Source: CAADGU01 sp964581605
GTDB taxonomy: Bacteria; Chloroflexota; Anaerolineae; Promineifilales; Promineifilaceae
DNA: 64,000 bases
Direction of reading: 5' to 3'
NCBI GenBank assembly: GCA_964581605.1
Contig: CAZOPF010000021.1
Coordinates: 1 to 64,000 of the forward strand
The stretch's first letter is position 1, and each line of letters starts with the position of its first letter. The position numbers and the translations under genes were made by a program. The notes under the pieces were generated by a model that ran no database searches, was not told the DNA's origin, and was given only the letters and a program-made list of their open reading frames with translations. This document shows positions 35,255 to 44,790 of this stretch, piece by piece.

Positions 35255-38200
35255 ATGATAGGCGCGACGTTGCACAGCAGGTATTGGCTTGAAGCTGAAC
35301 TGGGCCGGGGTGGTATGGGTGTAGTCTACCGGGCGCAAGACATCCTGCTTAACCGGGTCATCGCCGTCAAACTGCTTTCCAATGCCGGTCTAGGCACGGC
35401 CGGAAAAGTACGGTTGTTGGCTGAAGCGCGGGCCGCCGCCAAACTCAACCACCCCAACATCGTCGCTGTGCATGACGCGGGCGAAGTGGATGATAACCCG
35501 TTCATCGTGATGGAACTGGTGGCTGGTGAATCCTTACGCCACTTCCAGCCAAGTTCTCTGGATGACACACTGAACATCACGCGGCAGATATGCCTGGCGC
35601 TGGAACACGCTCATGCGAACGGCATCATTCACCGCGATTTGAAGCCGGATAACATCGTCCTGACCCCAGAAAGAATAGCTAAATTGATGGATTTTGGCCT
35701 GGCGCTCACTGTTGATGCCCCTCGGCTGACCGAAGAAGGAACCCTAATGGGCACTTTTGCCTACATGGCGCCTGAATTGGTACAGGGGCAACCCGCCAGT
35801 GTGCAGTCTGATTTGTACGCTTTGGGGGTGATGTTGTATGAGTGGCTCGCTGGCCGCCCACCGTTTAGCGGTGAGAACGTGATGGCCTTGATGATGCAGC
35901 ATCTAAACGCACCGGTTGTTCCCCCCAGCCAGCACCAACCGACTGTGCCTGCCTCACTCGATTTGCTGGTGGTGCAGTTGTTGAGCAAACAGCCAGAGGC
36001 ACGGCCGTCATCCGCTACGGCCGTGCGCGACGTGATAGACCGCTTACCTGGCATCGCTGTCCGTCCGCTTTCCACATGGCAACCAACCCGGCACAACCTG
36101 CCCCGGCAACTGACCAGCTTCGTGGGCCGGGAGAAGGAAATTGCGCACCTGCAAAAACAGTTACTCAACCCGGCTAACCGCCTGGTCACGTTAACCGGGC
36201 CAGGCGGTACCGGCAAAACCCGCCTCTCGTTGGAAGCGGCCGGGACGTTGCTGGACGCCTTCGCCGACGGTATCTGGCTGGTGGAACTGGCCCCCCTGGC
36301 TGACCCGGCGTTGGTGGTAAACACCGTTGCCACCGTCTTTGAACTACGCGAGGAAGGGGAACGGCCGCTGGCCACCGCCCTGGCTAATTACCTGCAAAAC
36401 AAGCACCTCCTGCTCATCCTGGATAACTGCGAACATCTCATTGAGACTTGCGCCCGGCTGGCGCAAAGCTGGCTGGAAAGCTGCCCACATCTGACCCTCT
36501 TGGCCAGCAGCCGCGAAGCGTTGGGTGTTCCTGGCGAGATAGCCGTGCGTATTCCGCCACTGGCGGTGCCCGCCCCCGAACAGGCAATACCTTTGGCAGC
36601 ACTGGCAGAGATAGAAGCGGTGCGATTGTTTGTGGAACGAGCCAGAGCTGCGCTATCCAGTTTTGAGCTGACAGGACGAAATGGTGCGGCTGTCAGCCAA
36701 ATTTGCCAACGTTTAGATGGTATCCCCTTAGCGCTGGAACTGGCGGCCGCACGGGTGAAGGTGCTGCAAGTAGAGCAAATTGCCCAACGGCTGGATGACC
36801 TTTTCCGCCTGCTGACGGGTGGCAGCCGCACCGCCTTACCGCGCCAACAGACGTTACTAGCGACGATTGATTGGAGCTACGATCTGCTACCTGAAGCGGA
36901 ACAGCGGTTGCTACAGCGCCTATCTGTATTTGCCGGGGGCTGGACGCTAGAAGCGGCCGAAGCAGTTTGTGCAGATGGCCAGATCAGCGGATTCGAGATT
37001 TTGGATTTGTTGACGCAACTGGTGAACAAATCGCTGGTGAGTGCCGAACGAAAATCGGGGCAAGAAACCCGTTACGGCTTGTTAGAAACCATCCGCCAGT
37101 ATGCTCAAGAGAAGCTGCTGCAAGCGGGCCATGGCGAGTTGTTCCGTCGTCGCCACCTGGACTACTTCCTGCAACTGGCGGAAACGGCCGAACCCGAACT
37201 GTACCGTGACAACCAACTGCTCTGGCTGGATCGCCTGGACACAGAACACGATAACCTGCGTGCCGCTTTGGGCTGGGCCCAGGAAACAGAGGTAGATAAG
37301 GGGTTGCGGCTGGCTTTAGCGCTGGACCGGTTTTGGGGAACACGCGGCTATGAGCGCGAAGCAGAGGGGTGGCTGGCTCGCCTGTTGGTTGAACCAAAGA
37401 TATTGTCGGCTAATCTCCGAGCCAGAGGCATAACTGCCCAGTCCGAGCTCCATACGGCAATGTTTGATCTACTTCGCGCAATTGAGTTGGCCGAAGAAAG
37501 CCTGTCCATTTGCCGAGAATTGGGGGATCAGCGAGGCACCGCCATCAATCTCGCTGTGATTGCCCGAACCAGGAGCATGATGGGAGAGGAGCAGTTAGCG
37601 CAAATAACTATCAAGCAGAGTTTGGAAATCTACAAAGGATTGGATGACAAATCAGGATTAGCACCTGTACTGGAAGCCGCCGCTTTTTTGGCGGGCAACA
37701 GCAACAACTTCGATCTGGCTATGTCTTATCTCGCGGAAAGCGAGAAGCTACAAAGAAAGGCAGGCGATCAGATGGGCATTGCCTACGACTTGGGCAGGTT
37801 AGGACAGTATGCGTTCTACCAAGGGGATTTTGCCACCGCTCGCACCAAGCTCGAAGAATCTCTGGCTATACAAGAACCATTCGGAGAGCAAGGTACCCGA
37901 CTGACATTGTATTATTTAGGAGAACTGGCGCTGAGACAAAGGGAATATGAGCAAGCGCGGCTCTATTTTGAGAAAAGTTATTCGTTATGTCTGGAAAGCG
38001 GAAATACGACACATAGTTATTGGTCATATGTTTGCCTGGGCTATGTTTTTCTGCGGATGGGGTTAGAGGCCCAGGCACGCATGATTTTTGCGGAAAGCCA
38101 GCGACAATTCCGAGAGGTGGACAGCCCTATCGGCGTTGTTTTTACCCTGGAGGGGTTGGCCAGCCTGGCTGTGGCGCAGGAACAGTTCCAGAAGGCGGCA

Positions 38201-38392
38201 CAGTTATTTGCCTGGGCAGATGCAAAGCGTGAGGAAATATTGGACATACGGCCGCCCAGTGAACAGGCAGAAGTTGACCAGGACATTGCCGCCAGTATTG
38301 CCGCAATTGGCGAGGAAGCGTTTGCGGCCGCCAGTATGGAAGGCAAAAAGTTGACAATGGAACAGGCAGTGGCTTTGGCGTTGGCAGAGTGA
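35255..38392 (+). CDS. Ser/Thr protein kinase fused to a STAND NTPase and TPR repeats
   Basis: The 1045 residues hold three parts. Residues 5-265 are a complete Hanks-type kinase: GRGGMGVVY loop, IAVK lysine, HRDLKPDN, DFG and MAPE. Residues 285-620 are an NB-ARC/STAND ATPase: FVGRE, TGPGGTGKT (Walker A), LLILDNCE (Walker B), ASSREAL and GIPLALELAA, ending in the winged-helix segment. Residues 640-1045 are TPR-like helical repeats. There is no membrane helix or helix-turn-helix. Such proteins sense a ligand or partner through the repeats and switch the kinase. Both signalling and immune-like roles are possible. Confidence 0.92.
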   Translation: MIGATLHSRYWLEAELGRGGMGVVYRAQDILLNRVIAVKLLSNAGLGTAGKVRLLAEARAAAKLNHPNIVAVHDAGEVDDNPFIVMELVAGESLRHFQPSSLDDTLNITRQICLALEHAHANGIIHRDLKPDNIVLTPERIAKLMDFGLALTVDAPRLTEEGTLMGTFAYMAPELVQGQPASVQSDLYALGVMLYEWLAGRPPFSGENVMALMMQHLNAPVVPPSQHQPTVPASLDLLVVQLLSKQPEARPSSATAVRDVIDRLPGIAVRPLSTWQPTRHNLPRQLTSFVGREKEIAHLQKQLLNPANRLVTLTGPGGTGKTRLSLEAAGTLLDAFADGIWLVELAPLADPALVVNTVATVFELREEGERPLATALANYLQNKHLLLILDNCEHLIETCARLAQSWLESCPHLTLLASSREALGVPGEIAVRIPPLAVPAPEQAIPLAALAEIEAVRLFVERARAALSSFELTGRNGAAVSQICQRLDGIPLALELAAARVKVLQVEQIAQRLDDLFRLLTGGSRTALPRQQTLLATIDWSYDLLPEAEQRLLQRLSVFAGGWTLEAAEAVCADGQISGFEILDLLTQLVNKSLVSAERKSGQETRYGLLETIRQYAQEKLLQAGHGELFRRRHLDYFLQLAETAEPELYRDNQLLWLDRLDTEHDNLRAALGWAQETEVDKGLRLALALDRFWGTRGYEREAEGWLARLLVEPKILSANLRARGITAQSELHTAMFDLLRAIELAEESLSICRELGDQRGTAINLAVIARTRSMMGEEQLAQITIKQSLEIYKGLDDKSGLAPVLEAAAFLAGNSNNFDLAMSYLAESEKLQRKAGDQMGIAYDLGRLGQYAFYQGDFATARTKLEESLAIQEPFGEQGTRLTLYYLGELALRQREYEQARLYFEKSYSLCLESGNTTHSYWSYVCLGYVFLRMGLEAQARMIFAESQRQFREVDSPIGVVFTLEGLASLAVAQEQFQKAAQLFAWADAKREEILDIRPPSEQAEVDQDIAASIAAIGEEAFAAASMEGKKLTMEQAVALALAE

Positions 38393-38537
38393 GCGTTGTA
38401 AGGTCGCGGTGAATGGGGAACGGCCGTGCCCCACCCAAAAACACAACGCCCTAGCCGCTGCCCAAACCCTCACTCTGGGCGATCTACAATAACAGATTTT
38501 AGAAATAAACGGGTGAGACAAGTTTTGAACTTGTTGT

Positions 38538-39056
38538 TTAATCTAATTTGATGTCCTGTTTCCACAACGGCCGTCCCCCCACTTCCTCTAATAATCTTTC
38601 CGCCACATCCGCCAGGCGTTCGCCGGTCACAGGATGGGGCAGGTCTGGCAGCAAGTCAGCAACGGGCACGGCCACATGGGGGAATTTGAGCAGGTCGGGG
38701 TCGGGCAGAGGGCGAGCACGGCCGTCGCCACCCTCATACTCCCCCACAAAATCCCCATACAAAATGATGTCCGCATCAATGGTACGTGGCGCGTTGGGGT
38801 CAGTCTGGCGCACCCGTTTCAGCTTTGTTTCAATCGCGCCAATGACCTCTTGTTTGAGTTGGGTGGGGGTGAGGGTGGTGTGGAGGAGGACGGCCGTGTT
38901 CCAAAAGTTCGGCTGCTCTAATAAACCAACGGGAGCGGATTCATAAATGGGGGCAACGGCGACGACCTGGCACATCTGCCGTAGCATCTCCACCGCCAGC
39001 GCCAGGTTGCGCTCCTTTTGGATATTAGAACCGAGGGCAATGATGACTTGGGGCAT
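38538..39056 (-). CDS. folK: 2-amino-4-hydroxy-6-hydroxymethyldihydropteridine pyrophosphokinase
   Basis: FolK transfers pyrophosphate from ATP to hydroxymethyl-dihydropterin in folate synthesis. Motifs: IALGSNI at the N-terminus, YESAPVG, FWNTAV, TRTIDADI-like RTIDADIILYGD, and LPDPDLLKFPHVAVPV. ATG 39056 gives 172 residues; upstream frame is repeat sequence. folB lies just upstream on the same strand, separated only by a fold-back repeat, so a folBK unit is likely. Confidence 0.94.
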   Translation of the reverse strand: MPQVIIALGSNIQKERNLALAVEMLRQMCQVVAVAPIYESAPVGLLEQPNFWNTAVLLHTTLTPTQLKQEVIGAIETKLKRVRQTDPNAPRTIDADIILYGDFVGEYEGGDGRARPLPDPDLLKFPHVAVPVADLLPDLPHPVTGERLADVAERLLEEVGGRPLWKQDIKLD

Positions 39057-39059
39057 TGT

Positions 39060-39140
39060 AGCAGAGGAGCGGGGGAGCGGGGGAGCGGGGGAGCGGAGGA
39101 GAGTCACCTTTTCTCCTCCGCCCCTCTGCTCCTCTGCTCA
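39060..39140. repeat. Fold-back word repeat (GGGAGCGGGGGAGCGG family)
   Basis: GAGCGGGGGAGCGGGGGAG faces TCTCCTCCGCCCCTCTGCTC. It fills the spacer between folB and folK. The same element is inside ABC subunit 2 at 28408. Confidence 0.85.
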
Positions 39141-39503
39141 GGCAAAGTCTTCACGGGAGCGTTCAATCTCAATGCCCACCGATTGGGCAAAGCGGAGGGC
39201 GGTTGGTTTTTCCACCCGCACCTGTACTTTTTGCACCTGGGGGTTTGTTTCCAGCACCAGCCGGGCAAGGTCTGTCACCAGCTTTTCCACCAGAAAATCA
39301 GATGACGCTTCCACATGGTCAATAATGCGCTTGGTGGTGGTTTTGTAATCTACCGCGTCGGCAATATCGTCGGAAACGGCCGCCTGGCGAATGTCGGCAA
39401 ACATAACCACGTTAATGAGAATGTCTTGCTGCTTCACACGCTCTTCGGGGTTAATGCCGATGATGCCCCGCAGCAGCAGGTCTTTGATAATAATTTTGTC
39501 CAT
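39138..39503 (-). CDS. folB: Dihydroneopterin aldolase
   Basis: FolB cleaves dihydroneopterin to hydroxymethyl-dihydropterin and glycolaldehyde. MDKIIIKDLLLRGIIGINPEE starts the protein, with the active-site Glu after the GxxGxxPEER segment. DYKTTTKRI and EKLVTDLARLVL follow. The 121 residues are the usual size. It lies directly upstream of folK on the same strand. Confidence 0.94.
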   Translation of the reverse strand: MDKIIIKDLLLRGIIGINPEERVKQQDILINVVMFADIRQAAVSDDIADAVDYKTTTKRIIDHVEASSDFLVEKLVTDLARLVLETNPQVQKVQVRVEKPTALRFAQSVGIEIERSREDFA

Positions 39504-39546
39504 GACTTCAAATTATCCCTAATAACAGTGCTTTTGTCTTTGACTA

Positions 39547-40728
39547 TTAAGAATCGATCTCTTGGGAATCAGTCCAGTTGATGGGAATACCTGAAAAAGG
39601 CGTGTTCAGAATCTCTCCAGTTTGGAGATGAACGACGGCCGTTTCCGGCCTACTCCCCACAATTCGATAAACAGCCATCCATTCCCCATCCGGGCTAAAC
39701 GCCGGAAAGCCAACCCCATCAAACTGTTGGACTGTGCCATCAAGGGAGATGAGCCGTAAGGCAAATGGGGGATCCTGCCCGGCAATATACACGCCATATG
39801 CAACTTGATGGCCATCTGGATGCCAAACTGGAAAGCAAAAACCATCTCCGGGGCAGTTGCCGAATGCTTCCTGGTACACCAGTTGATTGGTTTGTAGATT
39901 GTAGATGTGCATTTCACCCGACATCAACATGGCAACAAATTCACCATTCGGCGAGATCGCCCCGCTGCGAAATTGGGGAAACGGCCGTTCCTCAGTTTGC
40001 CCCTCTTCTCCGCGCCAGGATAAGGCCGCGCCATTTTCCCAGTAAATGACCTGGCTGCCGTCGGGGGCCACGATGGGGGAAACATAGGGTCGCTCATCAC
40101 TGATGAGAATGGTCTCAAATGTCGAGAGCGAAACGGCCGTTAAGTTACCCATCTCTTGCTGAACTGTCCAATCTAATGGAAATGAACTCAAAAGAAGCCA
40201 ATCATTCACAATTCCAAAAATGGTTTGGGGGATGCGCGCAAAGGGTATCTCCGTTTGCCCCGTGGCTGACAATTCGATGATCTTACCGTTTTGTATGGTG
40301 TAAACCTTGTCATCTTTTGTGGCATAGCCAGACCATTTGCCACCGGTTAGCTGCCCTCCTTCAAATGTTGTTAATATCAGAGGCTCATTGTCTTTGATCA
40401 GGGATAGCAGTTCAAAATCACGTGGGCTGCTCACAATCAAACCTTCCAACAAGTCCGCGTCCAGGTTTTGAGTAGCGGTTACTGTGAGTTGGGTGGTTAT
40501 GACTGTTGGGGTATCAGGTGGCAATACGGTCGTTTCTAACCCCGTTGGCCTTATCTTAGGCGTGACGATAGGTATAGTGGTGGGCAATACGGCCGTTTCT
40601 GTGGCCACGGTAGAGATTAATGTCTGTGGAGGTGTAGTTACGGCCGTTGCGGTAAAAACCACCTCACCCGGCCTACACCCGATCAAACAGAGCATGAAAC
40701 AAATGAAAACAAACCGTTTGTTAATCAT
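39547..40728 (-). CDS. Lipoprotein with WD40/PD40-type beta propeller
   Basis: The signal sequence ends in the lipobox LIGC. A long Thr/Pro-rich linker follows to about residue 90. The remainder has repeated PD40-like blades: VAPDGSQVIYW, ISPNGEFVAML, WHPDGHQVAYGV and FSPDGEWMAVY. It is probably anchored outside the membrane and binds a partner, as TolB-like propellers do. No neighbour suggests a specific role. Confidence 0.82.
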   Translation of the reverse strand: MINKRFVFICFMLCLIGCRPGEVVFTATAVTTPPQTLISTVATETAVLPTTIPIVTPKIRPTGLETTVLPPDTPTVITTQLTVTATQNLDADLLEGLIVSSPRDFELLSLIKDNEPLILTTFEGGQLTGGKWSGYATKDDKVYTIQNGKIIELSATGQTEIPFARIPQTIFGIVNDWLLLSSFPLDWTVQQEMGNLTAVSLSTFETILISDERPYVSPIVAPDGSQVIYWENGAALSWRGEEGQTEERPFPQFRSGAISPNGEFVAMLMSGEMHIYNLQTNQLVYQEAFGNCPGDGFCFPVWHPDGHQVAYGVYIAGQDPPFALRLISLDGTVQQFDGVGFPAFSPDGEWMAVYRIVGSRPETAVVHLQTGEILNTPFSGIPINWTDSQEIDS

Positions 40729-40759
40729 GCTTTTCAGTCGAGCTATGCTGACCTGCTCA

Positions 40760-40792
40760 AGGTTGGTTCAATCTCTAAGATTGAACCAACCT
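40760..40792. terminator. Perfect 15-bp hairpin after ppk2
   Basis: AGGTTGGTTCAATCT (40760-40774) pairs perfectly with AGATTGAACCAACCT (40778-40792) around CTA. It is 12 bases beyond the ppk2 stop on the minus strand and lacks a T tract. Confidence 0.65.
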
Positions 40793-40803
40793 GCTTTATA
40801 GTC

Positions 40804-41664
40804 TTAATACTTTTCGGGCACAAATGTTTGTTCAGTCATGGGTGGGCGGATATACCCTTTGTCTCCCCCACGCGGCGGCAACACAATGGGTTGGGGTATC
40901 ACGTCTTCATAAGGGATCATGCTGAGGATGTGGCTGATGCAGTTGAGATGCGCCCGCCGCTTGTCATCGGCATTGACCACATACCAGGGCGCCTGCTTGA
41001 TGTCCGTATACTCAAACATCTTATCTTTGGCTATGGAATAATCTACCCAGTGGTTACGTGACTCAATGTCCATCGGGCTGAATTTCCACCGTTTGGCCGG
41101 TGTGGCCACCCGTGCCTGGAACCGCCGCTCCTGCTCCTCATCACTCACCGAGAACCAGTATTTGAGGAGAATAATGCCCGAACGCACCAACATGCGTTCA
41201 AATTCGGGACAGGAATGCATAAACTCCCGATACTGTTCTTCCGTGCAAAAGCCCATCACCCTTTCCACCAGGGCGCGGTTATACCAGCTACGGTCAAACA
41301 AAACGATCTCGCCGCCCGCCGGTAAATGCTCCACATAGCGTTGGAAGTACCATTGTGTTTTTTCGCGTTCGGTGGGGGCCAATAATGCGACGACGCGGCA
41401 GCCGCGGGGGTTCAAGCTCTCCGTAATGCGCTTAATCATGCCCCCTTTACCGGCCGCATCGCGCCCTTCAAACACAATCACCACCCGCAACTCGTGATTT
41501 TTCACCCAATACTGCAACTTGACCAGCTCCTCCTGAAGCCGGGCCAGTTCCTTTTCGTAAAATGCCTTGTTGAGTTTGGGTCTATGATCTGCTTTTGGTG
41601 GCTCGGCTGGCTTTTCTGGTTCGCTAGGGACACTCTCGGCCGATTCAAGTTCTTTCTTGGCCAT
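40804..41664 (-). CDS. ppk2: Polyphosphate kinase 2
   Basis: PPK2 moves phosphate between polyphosphate and nucleotides, usually making ATP or GTP from the diphosphate. Walker A is FEGRDAAGKGG near 65, Walker B is LFDRSWYNRA near 125, and the lid module with RRFQARVATPAKRWKFSPMD is complete. A charged N-terminal tail of about 30 residues precedes the core. Strong GAGGAGGTAGAG lies before ATG 41664. Subclass I is most likely because one domain of about 250 residues is present. Confidence 0.93.
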   Translation of the reverse strand: MAKKELESAESVPSEPEKPAEPPKADHRPKLNKAFYEKELARLQEELVKLQYWVKNHELRVVIVFEGRDAAGKGGMIKRITESLNPRGCRVVALLAPTEREKTQWYFQRYVEHLPAGGEIVLFDRSWYNRALVERVMGFCTEEQYREFMHSCPEFERMLVRSGIILLKYWFSVSDEEQERRFQARVATPAKRWKFSPMDIESRNHWVDYSIAKDKMFEYTDIKQAPWYVVNADDKRRAHLNCISHILSMIPYEDVIPQPIVLPPRGGDKGYIRPPMTEQTFVPEKY

Positions 41665-41685
41665 CTCTACCTCCTCTGAAAATAA

Positions 41686-41752
41686 TCAAAGATTACGCAG
41701 ATTGCGCAGATAAAAATCGGTGTAATCTGCGTAATCTTTGATTTTTAAAATT
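41686..41752. repeat. Fold-back word repeat (CAAAGATTACGCAGATT family)
   Basis: AATCAAAGATTACGCAGATT faces AATCTGCGTAATCTTTGATT almost perfectly around a short loop. Related words occur at 46599-46630. Confidence 0.85.
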
Positions 41753-41865
41753 CATGGTGGGCTGCTAACCATGAACTCTCCTTATTTTAACTGGAGCTTC
41801 TGATTTAGAAACCACTCACCAATGGCCTGATGATCGGGTAATGGGGTAATTACGCAATGGCCCCA

Positions 41866-42711
41866 TTATATATGCGTTTCCAGCCAGTTTTCCACATCCG
41901 CCAACATTTGTTCTTTGTGCAAATCGTTGTGTGATTCGTGGTAGCCGCCGGGGTAGATAATGAGTTTTTTGTCGGGTTGTTTCACCTGGGCAAAGAATTT
42001 CTTGCTTTCTTCCACATTCACAAGGCGGTCAGCGTCGCCATGAATGAGCAGGAGCGGTGGCTGGAATTCGGCGGCGTGGGCCATGGCCCATGCGGCCGTG
42101 TCCATAAATGCCATCAACCAACCGGGCGTCCCTTTGCCATGATTGAGCGGGTCATTCTGGTAGGCCTGCACAACGGCCGTGTCCCGCGAAATAGCCTTAC
42201 TGTCCAACCCCGTACTCACGCTCAAATCCGGTTTGATCTTCGCCAGTACCTTGCTGACCGAAACCATCACCGGCGGGACATTGAGTTTGCCTACGGCTGG
42301 CGCAGAAGCGACAACGGCCGTCAACCCCTCCGGGTAACGTCCCTCCGGGTAACGCAACACATAATCGAGCGTCATGCAGCCACCCATACTATGCCCAAAC
42401 AGGAAAAACGGCCGTCCTGCCTCTTTCGCCTGTACCATCAACACAAACGCTCGCAGTCCGTCGCGGAATTCGTCCCACCTGTTGATATGGCCACGCTGGC
42501 CGGGCGAACGGCCGTGCCCCACATGATCCAACGCATAAATCACATAGCCTTTGGGCACAAAATGGTTCACCACGTTCTGGTAACGGCCGCTGTGTTCCCC
42601 CAACCCATGCACAATCACCAGCGTGGCGCGGGGGGTTCCTTCCGGCCGCCACACCTGGTAATACTGCTCCACCCCGCCTGCCCCCTGAAATGTGCCTTCT
42701 TCATGCTGCAT
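41866..42711 (-). CDS. Alpha/beta hydrolase, monoacylglycerol lipase-like
   Basis: The 281-residue serine hydrolase has the features of monoacylglycerol lipases and lysophospholipases: HGLGEHSGRY, DHVGHGRSPGQRG, nucleophile in GHSMGG, Asp in HGDADRLV, and His in YPGGYHESHND. ATG 42711 has AGGAAG seven bases upstream; the upstream frame extension crosses a hairpin repeat. A 15-base tandem duplication gives RYPEGRYPEG near residue 115. Confidence 0.9.
   Translation of the reverse strand: MQHEEGTFQGAGGVEQYYQVWRPEGTPRATLVIVHGLGEHSGRYQNVVNHFVPKGYVIYALDHVGHGRSPGQRGHINRWDEFRDGLRAFVLMVQAKEAGRPFFLFGHSMGGCMTLDYVLRYPEGRYPEGLTAVVASAPAVGKLNVPPVMVSVSKVLAKIKPDLSVSTGLDSKAISRDTAVVQAYQNDPLNHGKGTPGWLMAFMDTAAWAMAHAAEFQPPLLLIHGDADRLVNVEESKKFFAQVKQPDKKLIIYPGGYHESHNDLHKEQMLADVENWLETHI
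42326..42355. repeat. 15-bp tandem duplication inside a coding sequence
   Basis: CCTCCGGGTAACGTC is followed by CCTCCGGGTAACGCA. It adds five residues (RYPEG repeated) to the lipase without shifting the frame. Confidence 0.8.
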
Positions 42712-42727
42712 AGCTATGCTTCCTTCG

Positions 42728-42757
42728 TAAACGTAACGCGATTTTGCAAAATCGCGC
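42728..42757. repeat. GTAACGCGATTTT hairpin
   Basis: GCGATTTTGCAAAATCGC is the core palindrome, flanked by partly matching bases. It belongs with the hairpins at 31713 and 56026. The rest of the 276-base spacer to msrP holds one ACGGCCGT octamer and no further gene. Confidence 0.7.
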
Positions 42758-42987
42758 CACAAATTGTATTCATATTGCCCATACACTCCCCTATCCTAAT
42801 TAAAGCAATAAGCGGCCCACGCGCAACACGGCCGTAATCCTCTCATAAGAATTTGTTTAGCAACCTGTTATCAGGTCAGGCCATACTTGTTATAACTTGA
42901 GCAGATAGCAAGATATTAAGCATTAGGATATTGGAATGAGGTGGTTTACTATCTCCCTATCCTTTTAATTTGAGCGAGGTTGGCGAC

Positions 42988-43983
42988 ATGTTAATTAAAA
43001 AACGAACGGGAATTGAAATCCCCTCATCAGAAATTACTCCCAAACATCTCTACCTTTCGCGGCGGCAGTTTATGGCCGGGGCGGCCATTGCCACCACCGC
43101 CGGGTTACTGGCGGCATGTGGGGCCAGCAACCAGCCAGAGGAAGCCGAATCGGTAAGTAGCGGGAATGGGGCTACGGCCGTGACCGCCGCTACCAGCGCT
43201 ACCACCGACGAACTCGGCGATCCCCTCAACACCTACGAACAAATCACCACCTACAACAACTACTACGAATTCAACACCACCAAAGACGGCCCCGCCCGCC
43301 TGGCCAAAAATTTCCCCACCTCCCCCTGGCAGGTAGAGGTGAGCGGCATGGTCAAAAACCCCAAAACCTACACCATGGAAGACCTGCTCAAATTTGACCA
43401 GGAAGAACGCATCTACCGCCTGCGCTGCGTCGAAGCATGGTCCATGGTGATACCCTGGATGGGTTTTCCCCTCGCCAAACTACTCAATGAAGTAGAACCC
43501 ACTTCCGACGCGCAGTTCGTCCGCTTTGAAACCATTTACGACCCCGATAACATGCCCGGCCAAAGTATGCGCATGTTCCCCTGGCCCTACGTCGAAGGGC
43601 TGACCGTAGAAGAAGCCATGAACGATCTCACCTTGCTGGCAACGGGCCTGTATGGTGAACATCTTCTGCCCCAAAACGGCGCACCCATTCGCCTGGTTGT
43701 ACCCTGGAAATATGGCTTCAAAAGCATCAAAGCCATTGTCAAAATTGAACTGGTAGACACCATGCCCACCTCGTTGTGGATGGCTACTGCTCCCAACGAA
43801 TACGGGTTTTACGCTAACGTCAATCCAGAAGTAGATCACCCTCGTTGGTCGCAGGCCACTGAACGGCGCATTGGCGAACTCGGCCGCCGCGAGACGCTCA
43901 TGTACAACGGGTATGCTGAGCAAGTCGCCCATCTCTATCCAGACCCCAACTACGACACCAACTCAAACCTGCGCGGCTCATAG
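42988..43983 (+). CDS. msrP: Protein-methionine-sulfoxide reductase catalytic subunit MsrP
   Basis: MsrP is a molybdopterin enzyme that repairs oxidised methionines in exported proteins. The Tat signal contains SRRQFM, then a hydrophobic stretch ending LLAACG, which may also be a lipobox. The Mo-ligating Cys is in YRLRCVEAWS near residue 150. DGPARLAKNF and PWKYGFKSIK motifs are typical. ATG 42988 has GAGG upstream. The membrane heme subunit gene follows after 16 bases. Confidence 0.93.
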   Translation: MLIKKRTGIEIPSSEITPKHLYLSRRQFMAGAAIATTAGLLAACGASNQPEEAESVSSGNGATAVTAATSATTDELGDPLNTYEQITTYNNYYEFNTTKDGPARLAKNFPTSPWQVEVSGMVKNPKTYTMEDLLKFDQEERIYRLRCVEAWSMVIPWMGFPLAKLLNEVEPTSDAQFVRFETIYDPDNMPGQSMRMFPWPYVEGLTVEEAMNDLTLLATGLYGEHLLPQNGAPIRLVVPWKYGFKSIKAIVKIELVDTMPTSLWMATAPNEYGFYANVNPEVDHPRWSQATERRIGELGRRETLMYNGYAEQVAHLYPDPNYDTNSNLRGS

Positions 43984-43999
43984 CCGGTAAGAGGATATA

Positions 44000-44689
44000 A
44001 TGACTCCTGTGACCCCAAAGATGACAAAAAGTGGCCGGCTTGACCGAAAAACAACAGCCCAAATGTTGCGTGTGGGTGCGCATATCTTATCTTTATACCC
44101 ATTGGCGCTGCTGCTGCTAGATTATTACCGGAATAATTTGGGAGCAGATCCGGTGCGTGAAATTTTACTGCGTACAGGGGAACCAGCGTTGGTGTTGCTG
44201 ATTCTTTCGCTGGCTATCACGCCGTTAACCACCTTATTTGGCTGGAAACAATTACACCCCCTGCGCCGCATCTTTGGGTTATATGGCTTTATGTATGTGG
44301 GACTGCATTTCCTGACCTTTATCTGGCTGGATTATGGCCTTAACCTGGCCTACATTCTGGATGGTGTGTTGGAACAGAATTTTGTGCTGGTGGGCTTTGC
44401 TGCTTTTCTTTTGCTATTGCCACTGGCGATTACCTCCAACAAATGGTCACAACGCCAGTTAGGCAAGAAGTGGAAAACATTGCATAAACTGGTTTACCTT
44501 ATCATCTTGCTGGCATTGATTCATTTTTGGTGGCTGGTGAAAAATGTGTATTACATGCCCTTTCTCTATTCGACCATCGTTACCATTCTCTTGTTGTTGC
44601 GCTGGCAACCTGTTAAACAAAAAGGGTTGCGCTTTCAGCGTCGTTACCGTAATGGGATGGCTAACCACAAGACAGATCAAGTAGCCTGA
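44000..44689 (+). CDS. msrQ: Protein-methionine-sulfoxide reductase heme-binding subunit MsrQ
   Basis: MsrQ is a b-type cytochrome with about six membrane helices that passes quinol electrons to MsrP. Histidines in FMYVGLHFL, the KTLHKLVYL segment and ALIHFWWLVK are the likely heme ligands. It shares an operon with msrP (16-base spacing, GAGG before ATG 44000). The 229 residues are the usual length. A hairpin made of octamers follows. Confidence 0.93.
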   Translation: MTPVTPKMTKSGRLDRKTTAQMLRVGAHILSLYPLALLLLDYYRNNLGADPVREILLRTGEPALVLLILSLAITPLTTLFGWKQLHPLRRIFGLYGFMYVGLHFLTFIWLDYGLNLAYILDGVLEQNFVLVGFAAFLLLLPLAITSNKWSQRQLGKKWKTLHKLVYLIILLALIHFWWLVKNVYYMPFLYSTIVTILLLLRWQPVKQKGLRFQRRYRNGMANHKTDQVA

Positions 44690-44728
44690 CTGGAACGTTT
44701 CTTTACACAAGCCGTATAGAGCACAGTT

Positions 44729-44787
44729 AACGGCCGTACCCCTGGCAACATTCTCCTGACACGCCGGGGGTACGGCCGTTTTCTGTT
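44729..44787 (+). terminator. Terminator with ACGGCCGT in both arms
   Basis: AACGGCCGTACCCC (44729-44742) pairs perfectly with GGGGTACGGCCGTT (44767-44780), followed by TTCTGTTT. Each arm contains one complete ACGGCCGT octamer, so the iterated palindrome here serves as stem. Confidence 0.75.
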
Positions 44788-44790
44788 TGC

